From Cyanidiococcus yangmingshanensis (lineage: Eukaryota > Rhodophyta > Bangiophyceae > Cyanidiales > Cyanidiaceae): a stretch of 64,000 bases of DNA. Below the pieces are notes generated by a model that did no database searches, was not told where the DNA came from, and worked only from the letters and a program-made list of their open reading frames with translations. Below, in pieces: positions 10,826 to 20,631 of this stretch (positions are counted from its first letter, which is position 1; each line of letters opens with the position of its first letter). Location: assembly GCA_013995675.1 (NCBI GenBank), contig VWRR01000018.1, positions 356,781-420,780 of the forward strand. The letters run 5' to 3'. The position numbers were made by a program, and so were the translations under genes.

Positions 10826-11431
10826 CTAGGGATGCGGGGAGGATGTTGGTGCCTGCGCCTCGATACCAAAGTCAAGAGCCTGCATGGTTGGAAGCACGTC
10901 AGCGATAGACCACACTCGAGTAGTGTGCTCGGGATACAATGCCTGCCTGCGACGCCCCGAATACTGCTCGTCCATCTGTAGTGCCTGTAGCGTCTCGCTA
11001 AACGCTTCGTAGATCGCCCGTACAATCTGACTGTGCGCTTCTATTCGCGTCTGTAGCGCTGCGTCACTCCATCCCTGCTCTGCCATAAAACGAGCACCTT
11101 CAGCACTCAGTTCGGCCTCGTCCCGCTCCAGGCGAACATCGAAGCGCGTCCGCAGCAGCTCGGGTATTCGACTCGACGCTGACGCTGGCTCAAGCAGCCG
11201 CGAGTGGCCTTGTGGAAGCAGGCGTTGAACACTGGCCCATACAAGACCGTAAAGCTTGAGCACGAGTGCATAGTGAGTAACCAGGCTTTCAGAAACAAGC
11301 AGTTGCGACGTTCGTGCTTGCCCCTGGAGCAGACGTTGGCGCAGCGCAGCCAACTGTCGACAGCAGTCGAGTGCTTGGGCACGCACGGACTGCAAGTTCG
11401 CCACCAATCGTTCCTGTTCGGGCGTCGGCAT
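10826..11431 (-). CDS. Possible Mediator subunit 8 (MED8-like)
   Basis: This is a 201-residue, mostly helical protein starting at the only ATG in the frame (11431). It begins MPTPEQERLVANLQSVRAQ, continues with a coiled-coil-like helix, and contains SRIPELLRTRFDVRLERDE near residue 85. That segment resembles the MED8 signature in which a Pro-x-x-Leu-Arg-Thr-Lys/Arg motif precedes an acidic helix, and the length is in the MED8 range. MED8 sits in the Mediator head module and bridges activators to RNA polymerase II. The match is from memory of the family pattern and is short; the rest is not diagnostic. It may instead be an unrelated coiled-coil protein. The frame is open for another 54 codons upstream without an ATG. 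Confidence 0.4.
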   Translation of the reverse strand: MPTPEQERLVANLQSVRAQALDCCRQLAALRQRLLQGQARTSQLLVSESLVTHYALVLKLYGLVWASVQRLLPQGHSRLLEPASASSRIPELLRTRFDVRLERDEAELSAEGARFMAEQGWSDAALQTRIEAHSQIVRAIYEAFSETLQALQMDEQYSGRRRQALYPEHTTRVWSIADVLPTMQALDFGIEAQAPTSSPHP

Positions 11432-12855
11432 CCAGGTCGTCAACACGAGTGGCAATACGAGTGTTTCGGGCGCCCAACCAAACTCGTTTCGATCGTCAAC
11501 GAGCCCCGCAGCAGGCAGCTGCGCGATACCGACAAATTGCTCATGTGGATGAAGACGCCTCCTTTCAGGAGCGAGCTCCTTGAGCCAGCACAAAGATATG
11601 CCCTACCTGAAAAATGGAGAGATTTACAACCATATGTAGTCGGTAGCGGGAAATGTCGAGGCATGCGGCACACGACGTAGTTACCGTAGCGCTGCCTGTG
11701 CTGCCTCTCAGCGCATGATCCTCTATTTATCATAATTTTGCAGGTCAGGCTGGCGAGACTTGAGCACTTTTGGAAGCGCTTCATTCAGCATATAGCGTCT
11801 CCAGCAAACAGCAGGAGGATCGGTCGGAGGTATCCAAGAATATGTGTCTAGACTCGGCCACCAGCAGCGGCATACTCGTCTAGTTCTGCGAGGCGGCCTA
11901 TGAAAAATATCGCGTTCGGATCGATCACAGAGACTTTTGAAACGAGCTACATGCAGAGCTGGGTGCATTCGAAAGTGCTTGGTTGCGACGTTGAGGTTTC
12001 TACTCCAAATGCTCGCTTGCTTGTTTGGAATGATGATGAGGAGGAGGACCAGGCCAGTGGGCATCTCATGAAATTGTAAGCCTCCTCTCTCCGGACCGCT
12101 GCGTGGCTGAAGACCGAACCGTTGTTGTCGGTCCTATGGTGTCGCTATTTCAGGCTGTGTTCGGGTCGGAGCCGAGATTATTCCTTCGCGTTCGCGACGA
12201 TTCGCGAATATGAGCACTCATGGTCACCAATGTGAGGGAGCGTCGCGTTCCGCGTGCCCTCCTCGGTACGCAATGCGACCCTTGAGTCAGTGCCCGCGTC
12301 CAGCCCAGGATATAGGTTCGCGGCGAAAACAGAACGCAAGCCTCTCATTGGATCAGCACGAAACGACGATATTCATCACCAGTCTGGGTTGCGTGTCGGT
12401 GTAACGCCAAGTCAAAGGGAATGCGCTCCATGGAAACACCAAGTGTGCGTTTCGATGATGGCGCTAGCATCGCCTTTTATCTGCCATATCCGGTCATTGG
12501 ATGATTGTGAACGAGTCACACAGCGTAAGGCTTCGTCTTCGCAGAGCTGACCCTGAGCCTTGGAACGATGCGCTCGATACCGCTCGGTTACGAGCCCTTT
12601 GGCATCGAAATCGCTCTTTGAGCCCGATGAGTCGCTGGATCGCGAGCGTACCTTCCTCATGCATCTTAGTCTAATAAGCTGCCTCGTTTCAGCACTGTTA
12701 CTTACCGCTCTGGCCATGCAATCCTCGGAAATTCACCTCCGCTCGTATCCGCATCCCGTCGGTTGCACGACACCTGCTGAAAATGCTGTGAACCCTTCAG
12801 CGACCATAACGCACGCGATAGCCTCCGTGTTCCAACCATGTAAAGGTGCTATGCC
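11432..12855. other. Intergenic
   Basis: This 1.4-kb gap lies between the MED8-like gene and the unknown membrane-protein gene. It includes an AT-richer stretch near 11720-12070. No coding region, RNA or repeat was recognised. Confidence 0.4.
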
Positions 12856-13602
12856 TCAGGCCAGTACACTCCAATCCAGCGTACCCTCCAGGATGGCTCG
12901 CATGCCCGGTGGAATGGTATGCGGGTTCGTCAGTTCCGAGTACGTCCACGCCGAACTCAACACCGACAGGGTTAGCAGAAGCACCAACCAGAATCGCCAG
13001 TCTCGCGATAACACGCTCCAAGGAGGTACCTTTGCGCGGCTCTGGAGCCAAAACTGACGCACTTGCGCCGCCCGACGTCTCCAGACTGTTGGCGCTGGTC
13101 GTTCGCGTGGCAGCTGACTCCAGTCTATCTTCCCGTCGCGCACGAACGCTTTCCACTCCTGGTTCCAGTCGATCACGCTCTCCGGCACTTGGTGCTGCGG
13201 TTTCCTCGTTGGAGTGCGTTCGGGTCCCTCAGACTCGTTCTCGTCCAGGTCATCGTCCGACTCGTCCGGCTCTTGGTCCGGTTTGGAGGCCGTTCCCGTC
13301 AAGAGCCAACCACGAGAACGCGACTTTGGGCGGCTTCCCGCACGTCGCCAACCCAACCCAAGATTTTTATGACCCTGAACGCCGTTACAACGAAACCATC
13401 GCCGGCCAAACACCCGCCTCCTTACCACGCTGCTTTCACGTTTCATCGATGCTGCAATAACCGTTGTGAACAACACTGAGGGAACGCTCCCGAACGCTAG
13501 ACGACCTCGCGTTCGCACTGGTGTCCCACGTTGTGTGCACTCATCCGCATCTATTTGTGATAGATCATATTTACCCTGCTTGCTTCGCATCCATAAGTCC
13601 AT
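12856..13602 (-). CDS. Unknown protein with one C-terminal membrane segment, probably plastid
   Basis: This 248-residue protein belongs to no family I recognise. From N to C it has an Arg/Ser-rich basic leader; an acidic linker DESDDDLDENESEGPE near residues 112-128; a Trp-rich block with IDWNQEWKAFVRDGKIDW; a basic helix; and one hydrophobic helix (WRFWLVLLLTLSVLSSAW) ending about 30 residues before the C-terminus. A start at the in-frame ATG at 13446 would place a basic, transit-like peptide directly at the N-terminus, so 13446 may be the true start. Plastid location is inferred from the leader only. It diverges from the TBC gene across an 870-base gap. Confidence 0.6.
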   Translation of the reverse strand: MDLWMRSKQGKYDLSQIDADECTQRGTPVRTRGRLAFGSVPSVLFTTVIAASMKRESSVVRRRVFGRRWFRCNGVQGHKNLGLGWRRAGSRPKSRSRGWLLTGTASKPDQEPDESDDDLDENESEGPERTPTRKPQHQVPESVIDWNQEWKAFVRDGKIDWSQLPRERPAPTVWRRRAAQVRQFWLQSRAKVPPWSVLSRDWRFWLVLLLTLSVLSSAWTYSELTNPHTIPPGMRAILEGTLDWSVLA

Positions 13603-14473
13603 TCAAGGTTTCCCCAGTACACTTCACCCAATACCTTGATCGGGTCCAGCTCGAATCGCTTCTTGGGTCGGCAGCGCCCATCGCGTTCACGTGTCTGGGC
13701 GTGGTCGACGCACTCCAACGCGAATCGATCTGCGGGTGCCGCGCTGCTGGCCAGGAGACCCCGCCTTGGTGCCCCACGATCGACTTGAGGACCTGCATAC
13801 TCGCCATCAATGAGCAGTCGAAAACCAGTATTGGCTCTTGAGACAGGGGAATCACGTTCAGGCTCTTGATTCCATGATGATGCAGGACGTGTACCTGAAC
13901 CTTGGTGCTTGTCGACCGATATCCCAGATAACGTGTTCGATAGGCGACGAGTCGCTTACCAGGTCGCCGTCTCTAGCGATGATCCTGCTGTCGTTCCGAT
14001 GCAAAGGCCATGGTGCGTTTCAACCAGCACATAATCAGACATCGATGGCAATCAAGGACATGATGCCGTGCCCGATGGATCCGGTGATCTTATCATGGAC
14101 ATCATCAGCCATCCATGGATATTAGGGACATTGCGTCGAAACCGTTTCGCCGTGCCAGGAGACCGACGCGCTTCGGCGGCCCCTCGCGACCGGCATGGGG
14201 CCACACGACCCACCACAACCCGGGCACGGGTGCGCCACACGTGCGACCGTTCGTACGCGCGCTCCCTTTCCAGACCATTGGCTGGCTTTTGGTCCAGGTT
14301 GCTAGGGCAGGTACCTGGGCGTTATTCAGGTGGCGTTTCGTGCGCAGTCGTTATACGGAGTGTTAGGAAGCGTGGCCCGTTCTGTTTTTGGACGAGTTGT
14401 TCTGGCTAACTTGGACAAGCTTAGGTAAGCCACTGGCTTCAGCACGGCCATCGCAAGCAGTGGCTCGTGGCGA
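13603..14473. promoter_or_regulatory. Divergent intergenic region
   Basis: This gap should hold the promoters of the unknown membrane-protein gene (minus) and the TBC gene (plus). No specific element or gene was recognised. Confidence 0.4.
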
Positions 14474-17400
14474 ATGCGGGCGTCCTCACGTCCGAGGCTT
14501 TGGTCGTCGCCGCTGGTGGCGCAAATAGTGACGCATGCGGAGCGCTATTGTCGACGCGAGACGACCGCTGATGGCGCGTTGAGCGAGTTCCGGCAGCTCA
14601 TTTCATTGATTCAGAGGTTGACGTCGGCGCTGCTCGAGGACGCTGATGGCACGCTCTGCACGCCTGCAGAAGCCATGTGGATAGCGTCGCTTCTGGCTGA
14701 TGTGGTCCATTGTTGGCACGAACGAGAACGTGTCAACGAGGCTTGCGACCAGCGAACACCACGGGAGCTCTTTTGGGTCACCGCGGAAAAGTGGCGACAT
14801 CGCTCGCACGATGAAGCCTTGGCCCTTCAAGAACTGCATCGGGATGCACTGACAGCTCGCACCATTCCGCGAAAGATTTCGCATGTGCCGACACAAGGGC
14901 CAAGTGCACTTGGGAGACTGGCGGAATCACTCGAGGCTGCTGAAAGAAGCGAGAGCGATATTGAACGCGACGTGGTGTGCCTCTGTGCCCAGCTCGTCCT
15001 TCGCGTGCCTGGTGGTACGCTTGCCGCGTGGTGTGCTGCAACAAATGAAACTGAAGGAGTTGGCGGACGGGCTGTTCTGCAGCTCTTTGCCCGGGTCATC
15101 CTGGCCGCTGCAGATGCCCGCATTCTACGTTACGTCTTGAGCAAGACTCGAGACTCGGATCCTAACCATCACCTGGTATCGACAAGAACAGCAACAGCGG
15201 CGTCAGCAGCGACATCGTGCACGAGGATGCACTGTGGTTGTTCGCAAGGCACCGATACGAGCCATACACCGGACGAGCGGGTGAACGCCCGGGAGGCAGG
15301 ACATACCCTTCCCGACGAAGCGTCCGAAGGCGAGTCATTCCTCGACGCTGATGTCGGTGACCTATGGCCGAGCGCGTCTAGGCCGCACGTCTTGACTGAC
15401 CAGGAAATCATGGATGAATGGGCACAGATGCCGAGCACATCGTCCACGAACTGGTCGGATGTATCGACGTTATGGCGCACGACGCTAGGTGGCTCGAACT
15501 CATTGGAAGGGGCCACGTCCTCGCGCAGTGTAGCGCCAACTTTTCATCCTGGTGTGGCCGCCAATGCACGGCATAGTATTGCCCTGCCGATGGTCGGAAT
15601 AGCGTCTGTCTCGGCGGATACGATGCAGCAGGCCTGGCCAGAGCGACAAGCGAAACACAGCTCTCTCGTTGCCTCGTCGTTGCCGTTCGGACAATCACCA
15701 TTAGCTGACCCATGCGCGAACGAGCCAGCACTTTGCCTGCTACTGTTCTGGTGTCCCTACCACGCAGCAGCATATGCCCTGCTCTGTTTACTCCATAGCT
15801 GTGCCTCCGTCCGGCGCACAAGTGCCCAGACGGCAGCGTCTGCCGACCCGCTCTATCTGGCGTTTTCAACATCACTGGTTTTGCCTGCATTCGCCTTTTT
15901 GCTTCGTAATGACATTATTGATCGGACGTCTCTGCGTATGCGCTTTCCACCGAGTGTCGTCGGAAAGGCCATTGACGTGATCCGTCTCACGAACGAGCCA
16001 TGTTTCGCTTCTTTGCATCGCCTTTGGCAGCGAGCAGGCCTCAGCGCCTTCCTTGCAGTAGCGGCACGACGTTACAGCGAGTTGGGCGAGATTCCCCTGG
16101 CCATGCGAGCGACTGACGCTGCCTGCGTTTTGGCCGGAAAACAGGAGGATTGTTTCGGTTTTCTGGTGACGAATCGGCCGGAGCAGGATCGTTCAACGAC
16201 AGAGGCGACGGTTCAGACTCCAGAACAGCGACCATCTGGTGGTCGGCGAGGGTCGTCTCTGCGGGCTACTCAGTCTGAACGCAGGGCGCCTTTGTCGACT
16301 CGACCGCGTCGCCCATCCTGGCGAAGTCGTCGTCGACTACGCTCGTCAGAGTCTATTGAGTGTGGCCTACAAGCCGATGCTGCGGTCGCATTGGAACCGA
16401 ATGATGTCTCCGAATCAGCTGCAGGCGCTGCACCACGATGCAGCGAAGGAGTCTGCGAGGCCTTGGCAAGCGCCGCTGCCTCCTCCGAGACCGCTCTCGA
16501 TGCTGCTCCAGGGGATGACACTCAAGGGGCGACGTTGTCTCAACATCTGGCCACGGCCACGGTGACCAGCACAGACTCTTCTTCGTCTTGGTCCACATTG
16601 TGGTTACCATCATCGAATTCGAACGGGCTGGTTGATTCGTCGCCAAGTTCTCCTCGACGACATGATCTACAGGAGCGAAACCAACAGCAACAACAACAAC
16701 AACAACAGCAGCAGCAGCAGCAGCAGAGAGCCCAGCTGCATGCTGGACCGCCCAAGTCAGGTACGTCGTCGAGTACGACACCGTCGGCATCGACTCCGAC
16801 ACCACGACAAGGCCCAGTGTCGGTTGCAGCATACTTGACCGGGTTGCTCTGCGGCTCTGTTCCAAAATGGAATGCCCGACACGAGGCCTTCGAAACTGCA
16901 CCGGTCTGGTCTGAACTCTTACGGGCCTGGCGCGACTTTAACGAAAGCGATGAGCAAGGAGGCCCACCGCCGGCTCTAGTTCGACGAACGCAACGAGTTG
17001 TGCGCCGTTTTGGGATTCCAGATCGTCTACGACGACATTTCTGGCCACTGTTTCTGCAGGTTGAGCGGAGACGCAACCAGGCACCACCGAACTGGTATCG
17101 ACGACTGTTACGCCTGGCGACACTGCCTCACGAGGGTGGCTCCTTGACATCTCGTGGTCTGCTGCCTGACCCAACAGAACAACTGGCTTCTGGGCACCCT
17201 GTGTTTTCAGCGAGTCCGATCTCTCGAGAGACGCTCGAGATTATCGACCGTGATGTTACCAGGACGTTGTGTAATCATCGACTGTTCTGGCGTGGAGGTG
17301 CTGCTCTAGGGCTCAGTGCGCTACGAAACATTCTCCGCGCCTATGCCTGTCTGGATCCCAGTGTTGGCTACTGTCAGGGTATGTCGAGCATCGCTGGAGC

Positions 17401-18439
17401 GCTCTATATTTACGCTGGTGGCAGTGAAGAACGCTGTTTCTTCATGCTTGTGCAGTTCATGCAAGGGGCCCTGAATTTTCGGGAGTTTTTCCTACCTGGA
17501 TTTGCGCGCCTTTGTCGAAGCGTGGAGGAGTTCGCCTGGCTATTGCAACGGGACTTGCCGCGTATAGCGCGCTCGCTCCAGGCCAAGGAGATTCGCCCGA
17601 TGATGTACGCTGATAAGTGGTACCTGACAGCGCTTCTCTACAATTTCCCCTTTCCTCTGGTGAGCCGTATCTGGGATTCGATGCTTCTCGAGGGACATAT
17701 CAAGGTGCTGCACCGTGCCACCCTGACGTTGATGAAACGAGCTGGCCGAGCAGGGCGACTTGCATGTGATCTGCCCTTCGAAGATCTGCTCATGTACTTA
17801 CAGCATGGTTTTGCAACCGACAAGGCCGTCATTCCCACCGTCGATGTCTTTATGGATGATGTTTGGCAGCGCGTCTCGTTTTCGCGCCGACAGCTACGCC
17901 TTGTCCCTGCTCAACGCGATCTAGATGAGGCGACCTTTGCTCAAAATCATGTGTTGATACGGATACGAGGCCCTGTGCTGGTCCCATTTCGGCAGCGTCA
18001 CGGACGGAAGCAACGCCATCGACAAGAGCAACAAGTCTTCGAGGAGCCTCTGCCAACGACCAAGCGCATCGATGAACGAGTAACGATCTTATCGGCACGT
18101 CAGAGGCGTGATCCTGGCAACCCGCAAGCACCACCAGTGACTGAGCAGGACGACTTGGCTCCGCGTGTTGAGGACTCGAGAATCACTTCACTAGATTCGT
18201 TCAGTCTCGACGATACTGCATGGAAACGCGAGTCACCAATGCATCGCAGCCGGTGGCGAGGCCTGCGTCTCCGATCCCTATGGCATCGGTTGCGGCTTTG
18301 TACCGGAGCGTCTGAAGCGCATGCTCCGCCGACAGCGTCTTCCTTGCCGGAGACCAGCAACAGAACACGTTCGAAAGCGGCGAAACCCATCCCGAAACGT
18401 GTTGTCTGTGCGCGGGTCGGCTCGCCGCAACCTCCGTGA
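14474..18439 (+). CDS. TBC-domain Rab GTPase-activating protein
   Basis: This 1,321-residue protein carries a C-terminal TBC domain at about residues 840-1140. TBC proteins switch off Rab GTPases in vesicle traffic by supplying two catalytic fingers. Both are present: IDRDVTR (arginine finger R930 in the IxxDxxR motif) and YCQ (Y966, Q968) within VGYCQGMSS. Later TBC blocks DKWYLTALLYNFPF and RIWDSMLLEG follow. The long N-terminal half is Ser/Thr-rich and disordered, with helical patches. A pure CAA/CAG glutamine run of about 15 residues (from residue 737) precedes the domain. The C-terminal 180 residues are basic and disordered. The ATG at 14474 is the first in a long open frame. Catalytic activity is inferred from the intact fingers; the Rab target is unknown. 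Confidence 0.88.
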   Translation: MRASSRPRLWSSPLVAQIVTHAERYCRRETTADGALSEFRQLISLIQRLTSALLEDADGTLCTPAEAMWIASLLADVVHCWHERERVNEACDQRTPRELFWVTAEKWRHRSHDEALALQELHRDALTARTIPRKISHVPTQGPSALGRLAESLEAAERSESDIERDVVCLCAQLVLRVPGGTLAAWCAATNETEGVGGRAVLQLFARVILAAADARILRYVLSKTRDSDPNHHLVSTRTATAASAATSCTRMHCGCSQGTDTSHTPDERVNAREAGHTLPDEASEGESFLDADVGDLWPSASRPHVLTDQEIMDEWAQMPSTSSTNWSDVSTLWRTTLGGSNSLEGATSSRSVAPTFHPGVAANARHSIALPMVGIASVSADTMQQAWPERQAKHSSLVASSLPFGQSPLADPCANEPALCLLLFWCPYHAAAYALLCLLHSCASVRRTSAQTAASADPLYLAFSTSLVLPAFAFLLRNDIIDRTSLRMRFPPSVVGKAIDVIRLTNEPCFASLHRLWQRAGLSAFLAVAARRYSELGEIPLAMRATDAACVLAGKQEDCFGFLVTNRPEQDRSTTEATVQTPEQRPSGGRRGSSLRATQSERRAPLSTRPRRPSWRSRRRLRSSESIECGLQADAAVALEPNDVSESAAGAAPRCSEGVCEALASAAASSETALDAAPGDDTQGATLSQHLATATVTSTDSSSSWSTLWLPSSNSNGLVDSSPSSPRRHDLQERNQQQQQQQQQQQQQQQRAQLHAGPPKSGTSSSTTPSASTPTPRQGPVSVAAYLTGLLCGSVPKWNARHEAFETAPVWSELLRAWRDFNESDEQGGPPPALVRRTQRVVRRFGIPDRLRRHFWPLFLQVERRRNQAPPNWYRRLLRLATLPHEGGSLTSRGLLPDPTEQLASGHPVFSASPISRETLEIIDRDVTRTLCNHRLFWRGGAALGLSALRNILRAYACLDPSVGYCQGMSSIAGALYIYAGGSEERCFFMLVQFMQGALNFREFFLPGFARLCRSVEEFAWLLQRDLPRIARSLQAKEIRPMMYADKWYLTALLYNFPFPLVSRIWDSMLLEGHIKVLHRATLTLMKRAGRAGRLACDLPFEDLLMYLQHGFATDKAVIPTVDVFMDDVWQRVSFSRRQLRLVPAQRDLDEATFAQNHVLIRIRGPVLVPFRQRHGRKQRHRQEQQVFEEPLPTTKRIDERVTILSARQRRDPGNPQAPPVTEQDDLAPRVEDSRITSLDSFSLDDTAWKRESPMHRSRWRGLRLRSLWHRLRLCTGASEAHAPPTASSLPETSNRTRSKAAKPIPKRVVCARVGSPQPP
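16682..16726 (+). repeat. CAA/CAG trinucleotide run encoding polyglutamine
   Basis: About 15 glutamine codons form a mixed CAA then CAG run inside the disordered region of the TBC protein. Such runs are prone to length change. Confidence 0.9.
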
Positions 18440-18725
18440 TGCATCCGCTCATCGGTAGGAACATGCGCCCACTCGTGCAGTCTGCAGCGCACGACTTGCT
18501 GGATCCGCTCGCGTTTGAAACACTCGTTTTGCAACGAATGGGGCCCATCGTTCGCTAGAGAAAAGCCGGTGCGGTCGTCGATTCCTATCCAGCGCCTGGT
18601 TGCTTGGTTCGGAACCCGATCGTCGCAAAGCGAAGGATGCGCTGCTCCGAGAAGCGTCGTCGTCAAGTCGCTTACGGACGCTATGAGGGCAACCTGGTCG
18701 GGTCCCGCACCTATCCAGCATAGGA

Positions 18726-19940
18726 TCAGTGGTCGCTCTCATTCGGTTTGAGCCATTTTCCAGCGATCCATTTGCGATGCATCACAAGTTTCTCTTTCCG
18801 ATTGACCACCTGACGATCGACAATATGTAAATATTCATTCTGTAACCCGACGCTGCGGAACAGCTCCTCCAGTTCCGCCACCTGAAAGTAATGGACGCGA
18901 GTTCCGTCACCGCGAATGTACTCGTGCACATGGGCGTCCGGGCCGACTCGAGCGCAAGTCGGGTGTCGCAGCTCCGCCAGGTCGCCAACAGCATAGTCGC
19001 GAACGAGCAGCACACCACCGGGTCGCAGCATCGCTGCCAGTCGAGACGCAGCCAACGACAACTGATCTGCTGGCACTGCACTCAGCGTCCAAACACAGGT
19101 CACGTAGTGGCACAACAAGGGCGGTGCACGATAGATAGCCGGTGTCCATCGGTCGAGCACCGCAGTCGCTTCAGACCGCGGACTGCAGCCCATGGATCGC
19201 GCTGCCAGACTCGTGTCCATGGGTGCGACAAGGTCGCTCACAAACGCAAACACACGATCCTTGTCATATTCAGGCTGGAGCATCAGTAAGCGTATCGCTG
19301 CAGGAGAAAAATCAAAGGCGAAAAAGAAGAGATCCGGGTTCGCTCGTAGCAATGGAATCAGCGTGTTCCCGACTCCGCATCCGCACTCTGCAACGAGTAC
19401 TTTATCCTGCGCAACTGCTGGCTCGAAATGGCTCATTTTCCAGGAAGCGGGTCGCAATGCTTGTTCCAGTTGCGCTCGTTCCTCTGTCGACAGGGGTCGT
19501 CTCGGCGTGTGGATCGGTACGTGGCGATGCGGATCAGCCTGGACAGCTGCTGGAACGAGTTCTGCAAACTCCGCTCGCAAGTGATATCGATGTTTGAAAA
19601 AGCGATCTCGTTTCTGGCGATAGAACAGGTCCCAAAACTGGTGCTCTGCGAGCGCTGAAACGGCTCCAGGGCGCTCCTGTTGGGCGAGCAGACGTTGTCT
19701 CAGCGGCAGGTACGGTGCTAGGCGCTCAGGTTGATCGTCCTCGGTCGTGGGTGGTCGCTCCGTCCAACCCCGAGCTGCTGCCAAGAGCGCAGCTCCAAAA
19801 CGCGTGGATGCCAGTTTGACTCGGACACGTGGTGACGACTCCTGTCGACTGGGACGCTGCTCGTCCTCCGAAGCGGAGCAGGCAACAGGTGTTCTCTGGC
19901 TCGAGTTGAGCTTTCCCGAGGCTTCTTCGCGTGCTTCCAT
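18726..19940 (-). CDS. METTL2/METTL6/Trm140-type tRNA 3-methylcytidine methyltransferase
   Basis: This 404-residue class I SAM methyltransferase has the family lead-in HQFWDLFYRQKRDRFFKHRYHL, which precedes the methyltransferase fold in m3C32 tRNA methyltransferases. The SAM motif I is VAECGCGVGNTLIPLL. A following strand reads FFFAFDFSPAAI, and later blocks are YVTCVWTLSAVP and LRPGGVLLVRDYAVGD. Enzymes of this family methylate C32 in the anticodon loop of Ser, Thr or Arg tRNAs; which subset cannot be told here. The N-terminal 100 residues are polar and probably disordered. The ATG at 19940 has no ATG further upstream in the uninterrupted frame. However, the same frame continues upstream past a single TGA into a membrane-segment ORF, described separately. 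It is convergent with the TBC gene (286 bases apart) and divergent from LPAAT. Confidence 0.85.
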   Translation of the reverse strand: MEAREEASGKLNSSQRTPVACSASEDEQRPSRQESSPRVRVKLASTRFGAALLAAARGWTERPPTTEDDQPERLAPYLPLRQRLLAQQERPGAVSALAEHQFWDLFYRQKRDRFFKHRYHLRAEFAELVPAAVQADPHRHVPIHTPRRPLSTEERAQLEQALRPASWKMSHFEPAVAQDKVLVAECGCGVGNTLIPLLRANPDLFFFAFDFSPAAIRLLMLQPEYDKDRVFAFVSDLVAPMDTSLAARSMGCSPRSEATAVLDRWTPAIYRAPPLLCHYVTCVWTLSAVPADQLSLAASRLAAMLRPGGVLLVRDYAVGDLAELRHPTCARVGPDAHVHEYIRGDGTRVHYFQVAELEELFRSVGLQNEYLHIVDRQVVNRKEKLVMHRKWIAGKWLKPNESDH

Positions 19941-19949
19941 CGGAGAGCG

Positions 19950-20135
19950 TCACACAGCGCTCCGTGTTCCTGAAACGATCCTGTGATCGCTCGGCTTACG
20001 CGTCTCTAAGAGACGCTGTGTTGCTTCCTGTTCGTGTTCCGCGAGGCGACGTTCCAACCTAACCATGGAGAGCGCGACCCAAAAGGCCGCCGCGATGAGC
20101 AGTGCTGTGACGAGCACACCCAGGAGAAAGTGCAT
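19950..20135 (-). CDS. Small membrane-segment ORF just upstream of, and in frame with, the methyltransferase gene
   Basis: This 61-codon ORF starts at the ATG at 20135 and encodes a hydrophobic helix (FLLGVLVTALLIAAAFWVAL) followed by a charged helix (RLERRLAEHEQEATQRLLE). It ends at a TGA, and the methyltransferase ATG follows three codons later in the same frame. It could be an independent short protein, an upstream ORF lowering translation, or an N-terminal extension reached by stop readthrough. The clean membrane-anchor pattern argues against pure chance, but no homologue is recognised. Confidence 0.3.
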   Translation of the reverse strand: MHFLLGVLVTALLIAAAFWVALSMVRLERRLAEHEQEATQRLLETRKPSDHRIVSGTRSAV

Positions 20136-20404
20136 CAACCAGTTGCAGCCAGTACTCAGCTACCCAGTCGATGTTATTCGTAGTCTGAGGCCGGGCAGAT
20201 TCAGTCAAGCCAACGACGGAACAAGAACACGAGAACAAGAATGCAGGCGGAATGTTGCCAAACTCGCCGAGAGCGTACCGCTGCCAGCCAGAACGTCTCT
20301 ACGAACTCCTCGACGAGGTTTGTTGTGTTCCAACGAGACCAGTCGCTTCGACGTGAAAACGTGTAGAGACCCGTTGCTTATTCAAAGTCGAGTCAAGTGT
20401 ACGC

Positions 20405-20625
20405 GTACAGTTTCTGGAAACGAGAGGTTTCGTAAAATTTGACACTTTTTTCTTGTTGCTTCTGTGTTTCAAGCTGGAGAAGGCGCACAAGCGCACTTTA
20501 GGAGACTTTTTGGTACTGCACGTTATTCATACTCAAGTGTATTCTTTCTGGGAGCGAAAGGTCTCGTGTAGTTTCTGACTGGTTTTTGATTGCTTCTGAG
20601 TTTCGGTTTGGAGAGCGTGCGGAAA
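20405..20625. repeat. Degenerate direct duplication upstream of LPAAT
   Basis: Two diverged copies of roughly 80 bases lie about 130-135 bases apart, near 20405-20490 and 20540-20625. Both share the order TTTCTGG, a GAAAGGT/GAGAGGT block, a T-rich run, TTGCTTCTG, GTTTC and GGAGA. The second copy ends just before the LPAAT start codon, so the duplication is within the likely promoter and 5' leader. Confidence 0.5.
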
Positions 20626-20631
20626 CCAAGC

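Noticed and set aside
10271-10981. 236-codon plus-strand frame
   Set aside because: It overlaps the MED8-like gene antisense, is Cys/Ser/Arg-rich, and has no motifs.
12560-13057. 165-codon plus-strand frame with a hydrophobic stretch
   Set aside because: It is largely antisense to the unknown membrane-protein gene and lacks family features.
16353-17076. Minus-strand frames rich in Cys/Val/Ala runs
   Set aside because: They are antisense translations of the CAA/CAG run in the TBC gene.
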